Shown: positions 1-12,700 of the stretch, piece by piece | Layout: each line of letters starts with the position of its first letter | How positions within the stretch are numbered: the first letter of the stretch is position 1 | From: Portulaca oleracea | Taxonomy: Eukaryota; Streptophyta; Magnoliopsida; Caryophyllales; Portulacaceae | Direction: 5' to 3' | DNA: 64,000 bases | NCBI GenBank assembly: GCA_029582165.1 | Contig: CM055886.1 | Location: 20,914,169 to 20,978,168, forward strand | Made by a program: the position numbers and the translations under genes | Notes under the pieces: model-generated | Seen by the model: only the letters and a program-made list of their open reading frames with translations | Database searches by the model: none | Told to the model about the DNA's origin: nothing

Positions 1-215
1 TCGGGTTAACTCGGATTTGGCAATGCTCGGGTTGGGTTCGGATCGGATCGGATTATTTCGGATCCCTTTCTTATTCGGTAAAATTCGGGTTGAGATTCGG
101 ATCGGATTCGGGGTCGGATTATCTCCGGGTTCGGATCAAGACCGGATCATCCATTTCGGTGTCGGATCGGATTCGGATTCGGATTTTTCGGATCGGATTT
201 CGGATCTCGGATCAG
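1..215. repeat. Degenerate TCGGAT-rich tandem repeat
   Basis: The stretch is built from imperfect TCGGAT, TCGGATT and TCGGGTT units. The short ORFs across it translate into Gly/Ser/Asp/Arg-rich low complexity and are not genes. It runs off the left edge of the window and lies just inside a Helitron-like 3' end at 310-341, so it may be internal Helitron filler. Confidence 0.75.
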
Positions 216-309
216 CTTTGCCAGGTCTACTCCTATACAATATTGAACAAAGAAAGGGAAAACCTCTTTACAAAAAAAAAAATGGAAAACAACAAATAAG
301 AGAAAATAA

Positions 310-341
310 CCTGTGCATAGCACAGGTACCAAAAAACTAGT
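310..341 (+). mobile_element. Helitron-like 3' terminus
   Basis: A perfect 7-bp stem, CCTGTGC / GCACAGG with loop ATA (310-326), is followed 10 bp later by CTAGT (337-341). A short GC-rich hairpin just before a terminal CTRRT is the diagnostic 3' end of Helitrons. The body would lie to the left, outside or at the edge of the window. No Rep/helicase coding is visible, so this is a non-autonomous or truncated copy. Confidence 0.6.
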
Positions 342-1309
342 AATCACTTTTCGTTTACTAAACATAAAAATGGTAAATAGCATGAAAAAATAACAATACT
401 TAGGAGGACAACAACAATGACGAACATCAAGGACAACACAATAAAATAAAAACTACAACTCCATGAAAGAAACTCAATTACATATGATTTTCTATTTTAG
501 ATTATGGATATTAAGATATGTTTTACTACAACATACTTTTCGTTTACTAAAAATATCTAGACGTTTGACAAAATAAAAAACGAAAACCTTTTAGTAAATT
601 GTAAGCCTCATCATTTTTGAAGAATGCTTTTGTTAAACACACAACATATTATATTCTAAGGCTTTATTCCATAACTTACTGATCCACTATGGATTAGTAT
701 GATACAGAATGCTTCTTGGCTTTTTTTTTATATTTTATATTTTGTGTCAATAATGATTATTTTTTTTACTCTTTAATATCATGTGTGACTATAATTTGCA
801 TAAATAATTAATTTGTTCATTTTTCTTGCAGGGTTGTTGTCGTAATAACTCAACAATTGGTATATTTTGAAAAAGCTTTAGTCTACAATTGGTACTTTCT
901 TCTCCTATTAAAATTCTAACTATGTCAATTCAATTTTACTTCTCTAAAACATTTTTTATTTTTGGAAATCTAATAATCTATTCATAATCAATATACATAG
1001 AAGTGAAGTTGTATATTCTTTCAATGTTTTTGATTCTATAGATGCTAATTTCAGATACACATGTATGTCAAAGCATTTTTACGTAAGAATGTTCGTGTAT
1101 TTATATCTTTCTATTAAACATATTATCAATTTTTTATGATAGTTTACATATATGGACATGTTTTTCTAACTTAGAATAAAATCTAATAAGAATAAATGAA
1201 AAAATATATTTATTAAGTCTTTTGTAACAAATATAATGGTGTTTACAATCCGAAAATAGAAAAAAAATAGTAAGTTATTATAAATAAAACATAATAACAT
1301 TTTCGTAAA
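342..1309. other. AT-rich intergenic DNA, no gene seen
   Basis: No coding potential beyond short shadow ORFs, and no RNA gene or clear terminal repeats. The phrase CTTTTCGTTTACTAAA recurs near 345 and 535. Confidence 0.6.
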
Positions 1310-1311
1310 TA

Positions 1312-1518
1312 CTCCTTCCGTCCCAAATTAATTGACATTGGGCTAAGTATTAATTACTAACAAATTACAATGAGTACCAATATGAAATTACCGTCATTAG
1401 AAAGATGTTTTATTAAAAATTACAATGGAGGTAATTTCATATTGTAACTCATTGTAATTGATGAATAATTAACGGTCAAAGTTTAGTTAAAATGTCAATT
1501 AGTTTGAGATGGAGGGAG
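1312..1518. mobile_element. Stowaway-type MITE
   Basis: The element starts CTCCTTCCGTCCCAAATTAA and ends with the inverted counterpart (TTAGTTTGAGATGGAGGGAG). It is flanked by TA at 1310-1311 and 1519-1520. The CTCCNTCCGTCCC terminus, TA target duplication and 207-bp length are those of Tc1/mariner-derived Stowaway MITEs. The arms are imperfect, indicating an older insertion. Confidence 0.9.
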
Positions 1519-1520
1519 TA

Positions 1521-2935
1521 GATGGAATCATAACAATTAATATTTATTTCAATTGCATGCTAGTCATACCTAAGTCCTTCAATCCAAAATAATTATGTTA
1601 ACTTGGATTTATGTAGTTATGTAGTTAAAATTTAACTATCAATATCTATCAAATCCATCCAATACATTCATTTTTATGATCTATTTCTGATATCAAATAA
1701 TGCTCACGTTTTACATGAAGAAAATTTTAATTTTTAACTATATTAATAAGGTTATTGATGAAGTTTAAAACTATTTATAGTAAAATAAGATATTATATTT
1801 ATTTAAAAAAAGACAAACGAAATTTATAGGTTAATTTATTAATTTTGCTCATATAAATTTCTTAGATTTTTATGAAAGAATAAAATTTCTAATATTTTAA
1901 ATTATATGAAAAACATAACATAAATATATTATATATTCTAACTCTTCAAAGTATATATAATTAGTTAAATGGTGAGTTATAACTTAATTAAAGGGTTGAA
2001 AAGACTATATTGAATAATAATTAGTCAATATGAGTAAGTTTTTACATTCTTTATAGCAATTTCTGTTACCAGAATATTTTGAATTGAAACTTATATATTG
2101 AATAATTAACAATTATTATGCACTATTGGCCAAGCTTATTTTATTAATTATATTCCCTTTATTATATTAATTAGGTTACAAGAATATTTTAAAAAGTTAT
2201 ATTTATTATTTTAGCCTTATTAACTTAAAACCATTGACCTATTAATTTCTCAGTTGAATATTTATGTTTAATTTGACTAATTATTTTCATTTTACTTGAA
2301 TACAACTATACATAACATCTATGTTTCTTCTACTAAAAAATGAATGTGTTTATACTCTAAGAAATGGGACATATTTTCCCATCAAGAAAAAAAAGAAAGA
2401 AAAAGGATTATATTTTAATGGTAAAGTTTTGGCAGAAAATTTATGTTTTAATTATATTTGTTGTTATAATATTAATTGGCTACCGATTTATTTTGCAACA
2501 TTACTTGATTAAAAATAAATTAGTGCTAGATATTAATATAAATAATTTATATTTTTTAAAATCCATAACATGTAGTTACCTTTATTTATTGGAGGAGATA
2601 TTTTTATACCTAATTTAGATTTTGCTTCATATTATATGGTTCAATTAAAATGTTTGATTGTGAGAGATCTTAATATTTGAAAAAAGATCTTAAAAAATAT
2701 ATTTACATATTATAATCATAATTACAAAATCTTTTATTTTTGTCAAAATATAAGAAAATTATACATTCATCATATTGTAACATAAGCAATATCTTCAACA
2801 ATATGTATGTAGTTTAATTTTATGCAAGCAATATGTATAATTTAAAAAATATTAGAAAAATATACTTATGAACTTACCATCATTTTTGACATTCTCTTAG
2901 CAATATTTTCAACAATATGTGTGATCTATTGTCGT
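1521..2935. other. AT-rich intergenic DNA, no gene seen
   Basis: Very AT-rich sequence with only short spurious ORFs. It is probably the body of the Helitron-like element ending at 2965, but no 5' TC terminus could be fixed. Confidence 0.5.
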
Positions 2936-2965
2936 CCCGTGCAATGCGCGGGTCTGAAAACTAGT
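2936..2965 (+). mobile_element. Helitron-like 3' terminus
   Basis: The stem CCCGTGC / GCGCGGG (one G:T pair, loop AAT, 2936-2952) is followed by TCTGAAAA and CTAGT at 2961-2965, then T. This matches the CTRRT|T end of plant Helitrons. The 5' boundary was not found, so element length is unknown. Confidence 0.65.
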
Positions 2966-3991
2966 TGTATTGTATAACTGAGATCCTAATCAAGTGCGAT
3001 AGATTTTTCATGTCCCCCATTTTATTATATTGCAATTATATTACACTACCCTGCAATTTGGTTGCACCAAAAAAAAAAAACTAAGTTATAAAACTAAATA
3101 AAATATACGAGGTTAACATGAGATAATTATAATAGTTCTCACAAAAAAGAAAGATAGTTGATATAATATACTTTCCTACTAAAAATAAATTAAATACCAC
3201 AATTTAAATTTGGATAGCTGATATAATATAATTTTCTACTAAGAAAAAAGCCAGAATGTTTAACTCATGTATAAAGTATTAATTGGATATACAACAAAAA
3301 TTTTCAGTATATCAAACACGTAAAATAATAAATAATTTACCCAAATCACCTCTACTCTGATTGAAGATAATAGTTGTTGGGGTTGTAAAAAGTGATAAAT
3401 AAATTTATTAATTAGGGGTAAAAAAAGGAATGACAATTATTGGAGTTGTAGAAGAGACAAAAAAAATTAATTAAAAGTACAAATATTTTAAACGGAAAAT
3501 AGTAATATTTTAATAGATTAAAGATAAACCATCACTCTTTTTTTACAAATACAAATGAATGGTTTTGACTATTTCACATATTCTAACAAAATGGTCACTC
3601 CAAAGACATTAATGATAGCCCTCCATAAACTTGCATGCTGGTAGGTTTCAGACATTTGGTAAGCTCAACTTGAGTTTGGACTGAATTGGACACTTAGGGG
3701 GCTGAATTCGAAGAAATTAATTCTTTGCTGGTTGGGGCTGAAAGCAAATGTGGCAAGTTGTGTAACTTGTGTACAAGTGTCTTTGAGCGGTGGGCATAAT
3801 AAACTAATTTACCAAGGCACTTAGGTAGTTGGGTTGTGGCCGTCAAAATTAAGCCAAAAATTTTAAGGTTATTCACTATAAAGGGCAGCCCACTAAGACT
3901 TTCAACCCAAAAGGACTAGAGGGACCATGGAGTCCCAAATTAATGGAGTATAGGGGTCCAATTATTAAATGTAAATTGTGACCTATTGGTC
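2966..3991. other. Intergenic DNA, no gene seen
   Basis: AT-rich to about 3590, then slightly richer up to the CACTA target site. The minus ORF at 3694-3876 has no recognisable domain and is not called a gene. Confidence 0.5.
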
Positions 3992-4750
3992 TTGCATTAC
4001 AAGAAATATGACTTTCACCAGTAGGGTCCTATCTGTTGGTAATAGCTTTTACCAACATATAATTATTTGTCACAAAATTGTTGGTAAAAACTCGTTAGTA
4101 AGGGTGGTACCAATAGATAAGTGCATCTGTTAGTATTGTTTAGTAACACCATCATATCAAATATGTTGGTATTCCATAATGCTTTACCAACAGATATTGA
4201 ATTGATGGTAAAAAGACTTTTACCAACAATATAAATTGTTGGTGTTACAATTTTGGCGCCAAAGTTATCACTAGTACCAACAGATTGTTTATGTTAGTAA
4301 TACCATTTTGGCGCCAAAACTTATTATAGTCCTCATGTATCTGTTCTTAATAGTATTCCAAACATGCACACATCTGTTGGTAATAGTAATCTACACTTGC
4401 ATACGTCTGTTGGTAATAGTAATCTACACCTGCATACGTCTGTTGGTAATAATCATATAGCAAAATTCTATATTTATTAATAATAACATTTTTGCCACCA
4501 CCTGCTAGTTGTAGATGCCTCTTTCAATATATCCCTGTATTAACAATATTTGTATATATGTAAATATTTGTTTCACCTAAAAAGAACACACCTAAAATTA
4601 AAAGTCATTTCAAAGCATTACATATCATAGAGTAACAAATATATTGTTGTAAAGCTAGCTAGAATGCATGGTTTGAATTTGTTAAAGAAAACTTGCTAAT
4701 AACTTGTTTGTACCTAGTACTTACACAACTAAAAACACAAGTCTCAACAT

Positions 4751-4780
4751 AATTTGTCTATATATATATATAGACAAATT
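4751..4780. repeat. 30-bp perfect AT-rich palindrome
   Basis: AATTTGTCTATATAT is followed directly by its exact reverse complement. It lies inside the CACTA element, just left of a foldback element. Confidence 0.8.
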
Positions 4781-4784
4781 ATTT

Positions 4785-5296
4785 AAATAATCCCTGCTTT
4801 CACAATTGGACATCAATAATCCCTACTCTCAATTTGAATTCTGGTGGTCTAAAAAAAAAAATTATATTGTAGTGGGACATCATTGAGAGTATACCTTAAA
4901 TATCATAGATTTTGTGTTGCGTTTGATTCAAAACTTAGTATAACACTTTACCATGATTTTTAATGAATTTACGACGTTTCTCCCAATTTATTTCAACTTG
5001 TTAATGATTTTTTTTTACAATTTTTTCACTTTTATTCCTTTTAAAAAATCATAATAATTGCTTGGAGTACCAAAAAATTATTTAAAAAATGTTTTAGTAA
5101 CTACATTTCATTACCTTTCTGGGAGTAGGAACGAAAAAAACAAAAACAATATGGGGTATGAATGAAAAAAATAAAAAGAATATGGAGGTGAATTTGGTAC
5201 CACTACAATGCACTTTTATTTTTTTTGGACCACCAAAATTCAAACCGAAAGTAGGGATTATTGCTGTCCAATTTGTAAAAGTTGAGATTATTATAA
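4785..5296. mobile_element. Foldback/MITE-like element nested in CACTA
   Basis: Long imperfect inverted arms: the left arm begins near AATAATCCCTGCTTTC and runs to about 4895. The right arm (about 5190-5296) is its reverse complement, sharing AATAATCCCTAC, AATTGGACA and the GGTGGTC block. Ends are fixed only to within a few bases and no TSD was established because an AT tract abuts the right end. Confidence 0.6.
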
Positions 5297-5297
5297 T

Positions 5298-5299
<2 letters not shown>

Positions 5300-5379
<80 letters not shown>
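5300..5379. repeat. (AT)n microsatellite, about 40 units
   Basis: Uninterrupted TA dinucleotides. ORFs on both strands across it encode poly(Ile-Tyr) and are artefacts. Confidence 0.97.
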
Positions 5380-5381
<2 letters not shown>

Positions 5382-6484
5382 TATCATTTCCCATGATCAT
5401 CAACATTGTAATCATGATTAATTGTTGGGACATTCATCATCATTTCGGCCATCAATATCTTTAAATTCATCTTCACCTTCACTTTCACGTTCAGCAGCAT
5501 CATCCTCAAGTGATGAAAGAAGATCATTTGACAATCTCTAATTATCTTAATGACAGAAATAAGTTAATGCAATTTTTTTAAAAAAAAAACAGAAAGAATC
5601 ATTGTCAGCCCACAAAGAGCTCCCCCTTTTCCCATAATACTCCCTAGTGTAGACCCATTAATAGTAAAAACTAATAAACCTTAAGAACACCTGACATGCA
5701 AAGGAAGGTTATATTTCCGATTCCATCACTAAAGTAGACTTGTTAATACTATCACTAAGCTCCAATAAATTTCAAGATTCTGAATACTTCCAATCATTGT
5801 AGAACGATAGGCATTCAAGTTAAGATCAACATTAAACCAAAAAACACAAAATTAAAACCAATCCATATCATCCAAACCCTAGAAACCCCACAGAGGGGAA
5901 AACAATTACTGCATCCCCAGGGACTAAATCAAACGAATGACACTAGCAACCGCAATATTAGGTTGATGAGTTGTTTGGAGAAGTTACCGTACTATGATGG
6001 CACCAGTGTAAGAACAACGGCAATGGAAGACGGCGAGCAACAACAATGGTAGACAACGAGCAGCAGCAATAGAACTATAGAAGTTTCCTAAATGAGCGTT
6101 ATAGTGTAGAATTAGGGGGAGGAGACTAAGGAGAGTTAGAGAGCCATTGTTTCAATTTTGCTAAATTCATTTGTGTATTTGCAATTTTTTTAGTCAGAAT
6201 GGCACCCAAGTGTTTAGGTTAATTCCAACATTTTTTTATCTGTTGGTAAAAACGCTACAATACCAACATATATTTTAATTGTTGGTACTGTAAATGTAAT
6301 ACTAACAGTTAAAATTCTATCTGTCCGTATAAAAGTCCTTTTACCAACAGATAATATAAGTGTTGGTAAATTAATAATAATACCAACATATGTTTGATTT
6401 GTTGGTAAATATGTACTTTGACCAACAGATAATATGTCTATCACTAACAATCTATTGGCAAAAGCGACTATTTTTGTAGTGTTG

Positions 6485-6768
6485 AGAGGACTTTTGGGTC
6501 AAAATTGCTATTGGGTTGTCCTCTGTGGTCAATAACCCAAAATTTTAAAACGTCCTTGATCCTGGGCGGTTGTCCCTTGGGCATACCCCGGGACCGGGCC
6601 TAAAGAAAATTAGTTAAAATAACAGATAATATAGAAAGAAAGGAATAATTAAAAAAATGAAAGGCTATGAGCGTTTGAGTTGTGTGAATTGAACGTGTAA
6701 AATGAACAAGTGGATACATGCCTCTATAAATAGCCACCCGATATTGAAACTAAAACCAAAAGCTAAAG
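6485..6768 (+). promoter_or_regulatory. CER1 proximal upstream region with TATA box
   Basis: This 284-bp stretch between the CACTA target duplication and the CER1 start codon must hold the core promoter. A TATA box, TATAAATA, is at 6725-6732, 36 bp upstream of the ATG. A start site about 30 bp downstream of it would give a very short 5' UTR, so an upstream start cannot be excluded. No other element is claimed. Confidence 0.55.
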
Positions 6769-9700
6769 ATGGCATTGGCATCCAACCCTGGTGTTCTTTC
6801 TCATTTCCCATGGGAAGACCTTGGCAGCTTCAAGGTTTGTTTCCCTATCTCTCTTTCTTAAATAGACATGTGCGCAGTATGTTAACATGACTATTCTGGC
6901 AAAAAAAAAAAAAAGAGACATGTACACTCATGTATGAGAGTATTTAATAACTCAGTTGTCTCAAAATTATCATATGATCATGTATTTAAAGAGTTTTATT
7001 TGTATATTTAACTAATTTGAGATCGCCATGCTTGTTGAGGTTTACTCCCTACATTCTAAATTAACTGTGTCTAGACATTGTTAACACAAGAAAATATTAT
7101 CATTAGATTTCATAATGGAAATAATAATGTACGTGACATATGATGTAATTTTTTTTATAACATATGCTATAAAAAATTCTTAAGCAAAGAGTATATTGTT
7201 GACAATTGATATAGAATGGAGATAATATATGAATTAGGCCTTTGTATAAGAACTGAGAAGTGCACTATGCATATGAGTAAAGCCCGGTCATTTTTGGATA
7301 TTAGTTAAATTTAACCAGACTTACTAAGTGTTTTTACCGATTTATATATATTTAAAAATTATATATTCAAAAAGTGTTGTGATTATATATATATATATAT
7401 ATATATATATTCACGTATTATATTATAATGAAACCTTTTTTTAGTATCTGATTCAACAGTTTCTAGGTAGTGTGTAGTTGAATTTGTGTTATGAACTTAG
7501 ATGCAAAATTTATTGATTTTCCCCAACTGGATTTCTGGGGGTTTTGATTGGTTTATTTATGTTGCCACTTGTTATTCTAGTGTGAATTAACAATGAAACC
7601 CTTCAAGTTACTTTTGTCGCATCATCCTTTGTTGCTTAATTACTCCAATATATTTTCGTGTAAATTAATGATACTATTTCATGACTGACGATGAAAGTAT
7701 GGCACAAAAAAAGAAGACAAAGTATCGCACAAGAGAAGAGAGGGAACAAGCGTTTTTTTATCATTCATGACTGACGATGAACCCGGGGCAAGAAAGTAGA
7801 GGGTAAATAAATTAAGAGAGAGTATTTAATTAAGGGGTATAAGGAATTTTATTTTTAGTTGACTAATCCAAATCTGAAAAGCAGGTATAAATATTATTTA
7901 TAATAGTTAGGTGATAAATTTATTACGTTTAGTCATTTACTATATAGTAAGGGGTGGGTTTTTATAATTTCCCATATATTAAGGCTAAAATTTTCATTTC
8001 AAACAAGTTGGGAGGAGTTATATGTTATTACTTCAAAAATTAATTATTACAATTATGATTATATATTCCTTAAGTATTTTATTTAGAAGAGGGTTATGCA
8101 ATCAGAATATAATATGTAAATATTTTAAGTATTTTAATTGTATATTATCTCGTCAAAATCATTGTATAGCTCACGCTAAACCTAGCTGGCAATAATTTTA
8201 TTTGTTCTTAGTTTTACTAGGTCAACGTCTAGTTCTTTTTTCACATTCTGCATGCTATAACTTTTTGGCTTTCGAAGGGCTTACTTATACCAACTTTGTT
8301 TTGTGTTTGTTGTTGTGTTGGTTCAAGTATGTGTTAGTGGCGCCATGGACACTTCACAGTATGTATTCGTACTTCATCAAAGGAGACGAGAGAGCTCTGT
8401 TTTATGTGATCGTATTTCCGCTTATGCTTTGGAGGCTGCTTCACCATCAGATCTGGATTACTTGCTCACGACATCGTACTGCCAAAGGCAACAATCGTAT
8501 TCTTGATCGAAGCCTTGAATTTGAGCATGTTGACGGAGAGACAAATTGGTATAACTTCATTTGCATGAAACTACTAATTAATTTCTTTATCCATTTTCAG
8601 TCTATATAACTACGCATAGTTAGACTTGCAACATATTCACCCTTAATCATATCATAAGATCCTCGAGGATTATACTGGAGTAAGTAATTAGTAATCTCAA
8701 CTAAATATATGTCGAGAAGTAAAATCGTTTTTAATGCGATTTATAATTTATTGTCCATTTTTCCCGCTGTCAAGACGTGTATTATTGTCCCTATAATTTA
8801 TAGGTTTGGATTGAATCTTTTTTCCCGCTGACTTCTTGTTTTCGACAGGGATGAGCAGATATTGCTTAATTGGATAATACTGTATCTTATATATTGGGGG
8901 ATGGAGGGTGCAAAGTACATGCCCTTATGGAGAACAGATGGCATAATTGTTACTTTCTTACTTCACATTGGTCCAGTGGAGTTCTTATACTATTGGCTCC
9001 ATAGAGCTCTCCATCATCACTTTCTCTACTCGCGATATCACTCTCATCATCATACTTATATCGTCACCGAACCAATCACAGGTAAATTTTTCTCTTCTTC
9101 AATTTTGGATTTGCTTATACTATGCATGTGCATGTCGAAAATATTATTGTCCCCTGAACCAGGGAAAAAAAAAAAAGATGATTACCCCAATACCCCATAT
9201 TTCTTTTAAGTTCCCACTCTTTGGGAAGCAAAATATTTCCATTTTATATCATTGGTACAACTCAGACATAACTATGGAAATTTGTATATACTCTTATTTA
9301 TGTTTATAACATTTATAAATGCAACTCTCACCTTTTCAAGTTAATATTTACCTCCTCTAATATTTTGAACCAATTTAATTTAGCAATCTTTTCTGTAAAT
9401 TTAGCAACCTTTTCAGTGAAGGCATGACTTGTGGTGAAATTTGTTTGCTAATATTGTTGTCAAGCAAATAAATATCATTGTAAATCTCACATTCACCAAA
9501 CTAGTTGCTAAATTTATCGAAAAGTTGCTAAATAAAATTGGTTTGAAAGGTTTGTGGGAGGTAAATATTAACTCAAAAATATCAGAGTTGAAATTATAAA
9601 TATTATAAACGTGAAAGGGGGCATGTACAAATTTTAATTTCATAAATCACACATTCATGAAACTAGTTGCTTATATTAACGAAAAGGATGCTAAATAAAA

Positions 9701-12700
9701 TTAGTTTGAAAGGTTGGAGGAGTTAAATATTAACTCAAAAAGGTAAGAGTTGAAATTACAAGTAATATAAACGTGAAAGGGGGCATGTACAAATTTTCCT
9801 ATAATTGTGGGCTTAATTAGTAGGTCAATTACTGATGGAGTTATATGTGAATAATTTAGGCATTAATAGATGGAAAAGAATTGAGTATGGTAAATAGTTA
9901 GTGAAGCAAATAATGTTGAAATTAAAAGGGGTAGAAATTGGATGGAAAACTTAGATAATCAAGGAAATCGTAGGCGTATTCACTCTCTTTTGACTTATAT
10001 ACCGACCATATATAGTTGCAGGATAAAACTTTTGCCTTATAGGAAGAGACTTAAACAAACTCTCAATCTTTGTCTAGGATGCGCTGCAGTCACACCCTAG
10101 AAAGGGGGTGCATGGGAAGTAATGAAGTAAGTGTAAAGGGGAGGAAGAGCACCCTATTTATAATGCAAGCATGCACTCTTGGATATGGTAGAAAAGAGTT
10201 GTAGATAGGATCATGATGTAGGATTTGCATGGATAAGGTATTTAGGATGATTAACCAAGCCTAACTACCCTTATCAACAAAAAAAAAAAAAAAACATGTG
10301 CTTAAATGAATTTGAGAATGTGAAAAACAACACAAAACTTCTCTTATATTCTTAAACTTAGTTTTTCATACTTATAGCTCGCCATTCATACACATACACT
10401 TGAAGAAACATCAACAATCCTTCGTCATTTTGAGTGTACGGAACTCTTAACTCATATTCCAACACCTCCACCAACAAAATACATTAAATCACACAAATCA
10501 AAACACACAAGAGAGTAAGGGTTAGTCATGCATCTTAGATAGTTTCTTGCGAATTGAATTTCTAAGTAATGAACATAATTACAAATGTCTAAATGTGCTA
10601 GTTGACAAAGCATTGAACTTCACATCCTTGTTGAACGTTTGGATACATTACACCGTCATGACTTAGCCAAATCAAGAAACCTCAAACTTATGACACTATT
10701 AAACATCGTGTGTCCCATATCCTCTCGCAGCAAATTAAAGCCAAGCCCAATAGCTCCTTGAAGTGGCTACACTACTTGCTCACATAGTTAGACTAAAACT
10801 TATATGCTAGCTCCTGTAATCAAGCACCCATCCTTAATCAGTCTATTAAGAATAAACACTCATCCTCTTGTCATTAGAGAACTTATGCACAACACTTACC
10901 CTTAGGATGGTTTTGAAACTTGTGCTAACACAAACACTATGCAATAGAGTCACACTCCAAAGGCTTGACATCAAGTCAAGTATCAAGAAGAGGCATTACT
11001 ACTAGTATTTGTTAAGATAGGGATTATACCCATCCCCCTTGATGATTTAATCACCATGTCCTTGGACAATCCCTTAGTCAAGGAATCGGCAAGGTCCTCA
11101 CTTGAAGGCACATATCCGATAGTCACTACCCCATCCTTGATGAGTTGATGCGTGTATGCATGTCTAAGTCCAATATGTCTTGACTTGCCATTGTAGACAT
11201 GACTATACACCTTAGCTAAGGTAGATTTACTATCACAATGTATGGAGATTGGTCCCATGGGCTTAGGCCAAATTGGCAACTCCAACATCAAATTCCGAAG
11301 CCACTTCGCTTCCTTGCAAGTAGCAGCCAAGGCTACAAACTCGGATGCCATAGTGGAATCTGAAATGCAACTTTGTTTCTTGGAAGCCCAAGAAACAATG
11401 CCACCACCAAGCATGAAAAGCCAACCTGTGGTTGAGGAATAGTCCTCCTTATCACTAGCCCAACATGCATCTAAGTATCCCTCTAAAATCGAGGGTTCTC
11501 CTTTATAATATAAGGCATATTTAGGAGTTTTCTTAAGGTATCTTAACACCCTCCTTATTGGATGCCAATGGTACTTACTAGGATTACTAGTGTACCTACT
11601 TAATTTGCCTATTGCATAAGCAATTTCCGTCCTTGTGCTTGTCATGGAATACATCAAGCTACCAATAACCTTGGCATACTCTTCTTGACAAATAACTCTT
11701 CCTTCATTCTTGACCAAATGAAAGTTTGCATTGAGAGGTGTTGAAACCGGAGTGAGTTCCTTACCTTTGAACTTCTCCAACACCTTTTCGATATACTGGG
11801 ATTGTGAAAGGCTAATATCAGCATTATTTCTAATGATCTTAATGCCTAATATCACATCTGCCTCACCCATGTCTTTCTTGGAAAATTTGGATGAGAGAAA
11901 ACCAAGTTGTTCTATATCAGTACCAAAAATCAACATGTCATCAACATACAAGAAAATAATGACTCCATTTCCATTCTCAAACTTATAGAACACACACTTA
12001 TCAGATTCATTAATTGCAAAGCCAAAAGAAAGCACAACCTCATCAAACTTTTGATGCCATTGTTTAGGAGCTTAATTTAAACCATATAAAGACCTAACTA
12101 GTTTGCATACTTTCTTTTCTTGTCCCTTAGACACAAAGCCTTCAGGTTGCCTCATGTACACCTCTTCCTCTAATTCACCATTTAGAAAAGTAGTCTTAAC
12201 ATCCATTTGGTGAATTTCAAGCTTAAAAATGGTGGCTAACGCTATTAGAACTCTTATAGTCGTGCATAGGTGTCTAAGTAGCCTATAACATGTCTTTGTG
12301 TAAAGCCCCTTACAACTAGCCCGACTTTATGCCTTTCTATGGTACCATCTACTTTGCTTTTCCTCTTAAAAATCCAGTTAGAAGTGATAGGCTTACTACC
12401 GGGTGGAGGATCGACAAGGATCCAAGTATTGATCTCCAAAATTGAATCCATCTCTTCTTGTATATCCTCTTTCCAAAAGGGGGCATCTTGTGATCCCATG
12501 GCCTCACTAAAAGTCTTCATATCACAATCAATGCTATGAATTTAAGGGATTTCATTGCAAATCTCATCCCTTGTTCCCTCTTCCATGTAGAGATAGAAAT
12601 CATCCCCAAATGATTTTTCTTTTCTAACTCTCTTACTTCTTCTAGATCCATCATTTTCATGATGTTCATTGGATACTTGTTCATTTGGAACCATGTCACA

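Larger units (their letters stand above)
3995..6481. mobile_element. Non-autonomous CACTA (En/Spm-like) transposon
   Basis: The left end reads CATTACAAGAAATATG (a CACTA terminus with C to T at position 3). The right end reads TTTTTGTAGTG, the reverse complement of CACTACAAAAA. The 3-bp target duplication TTG is intact (3992-3994 and 6482-6484). Subterminal regions (about 4020-4470 and 6230-6450) carry many copies of TCTGTTGGTA/ACCAACAGAT in both orientations, the expected transposase-binding arrangement. No transposase ORF remains in the 2487 bp. A foldback element and a long (AT)n tract are nested inside. The right end is 287 bp upstream of the CER1 start codon. Confidence 0.88.

Noticed and set aside
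5094..5433. ORFs encoding long Ile-Tyr runs on both strands
   Set aside because: They are translations of the (AT)n microsatellite at 5300-5379.
8202..8609. 135-codon ORF as a separate gene
   Set aside because: It reads through the end of CER1 intron 1, exon 2 and into intron 2; only 8328-8548 is coding.
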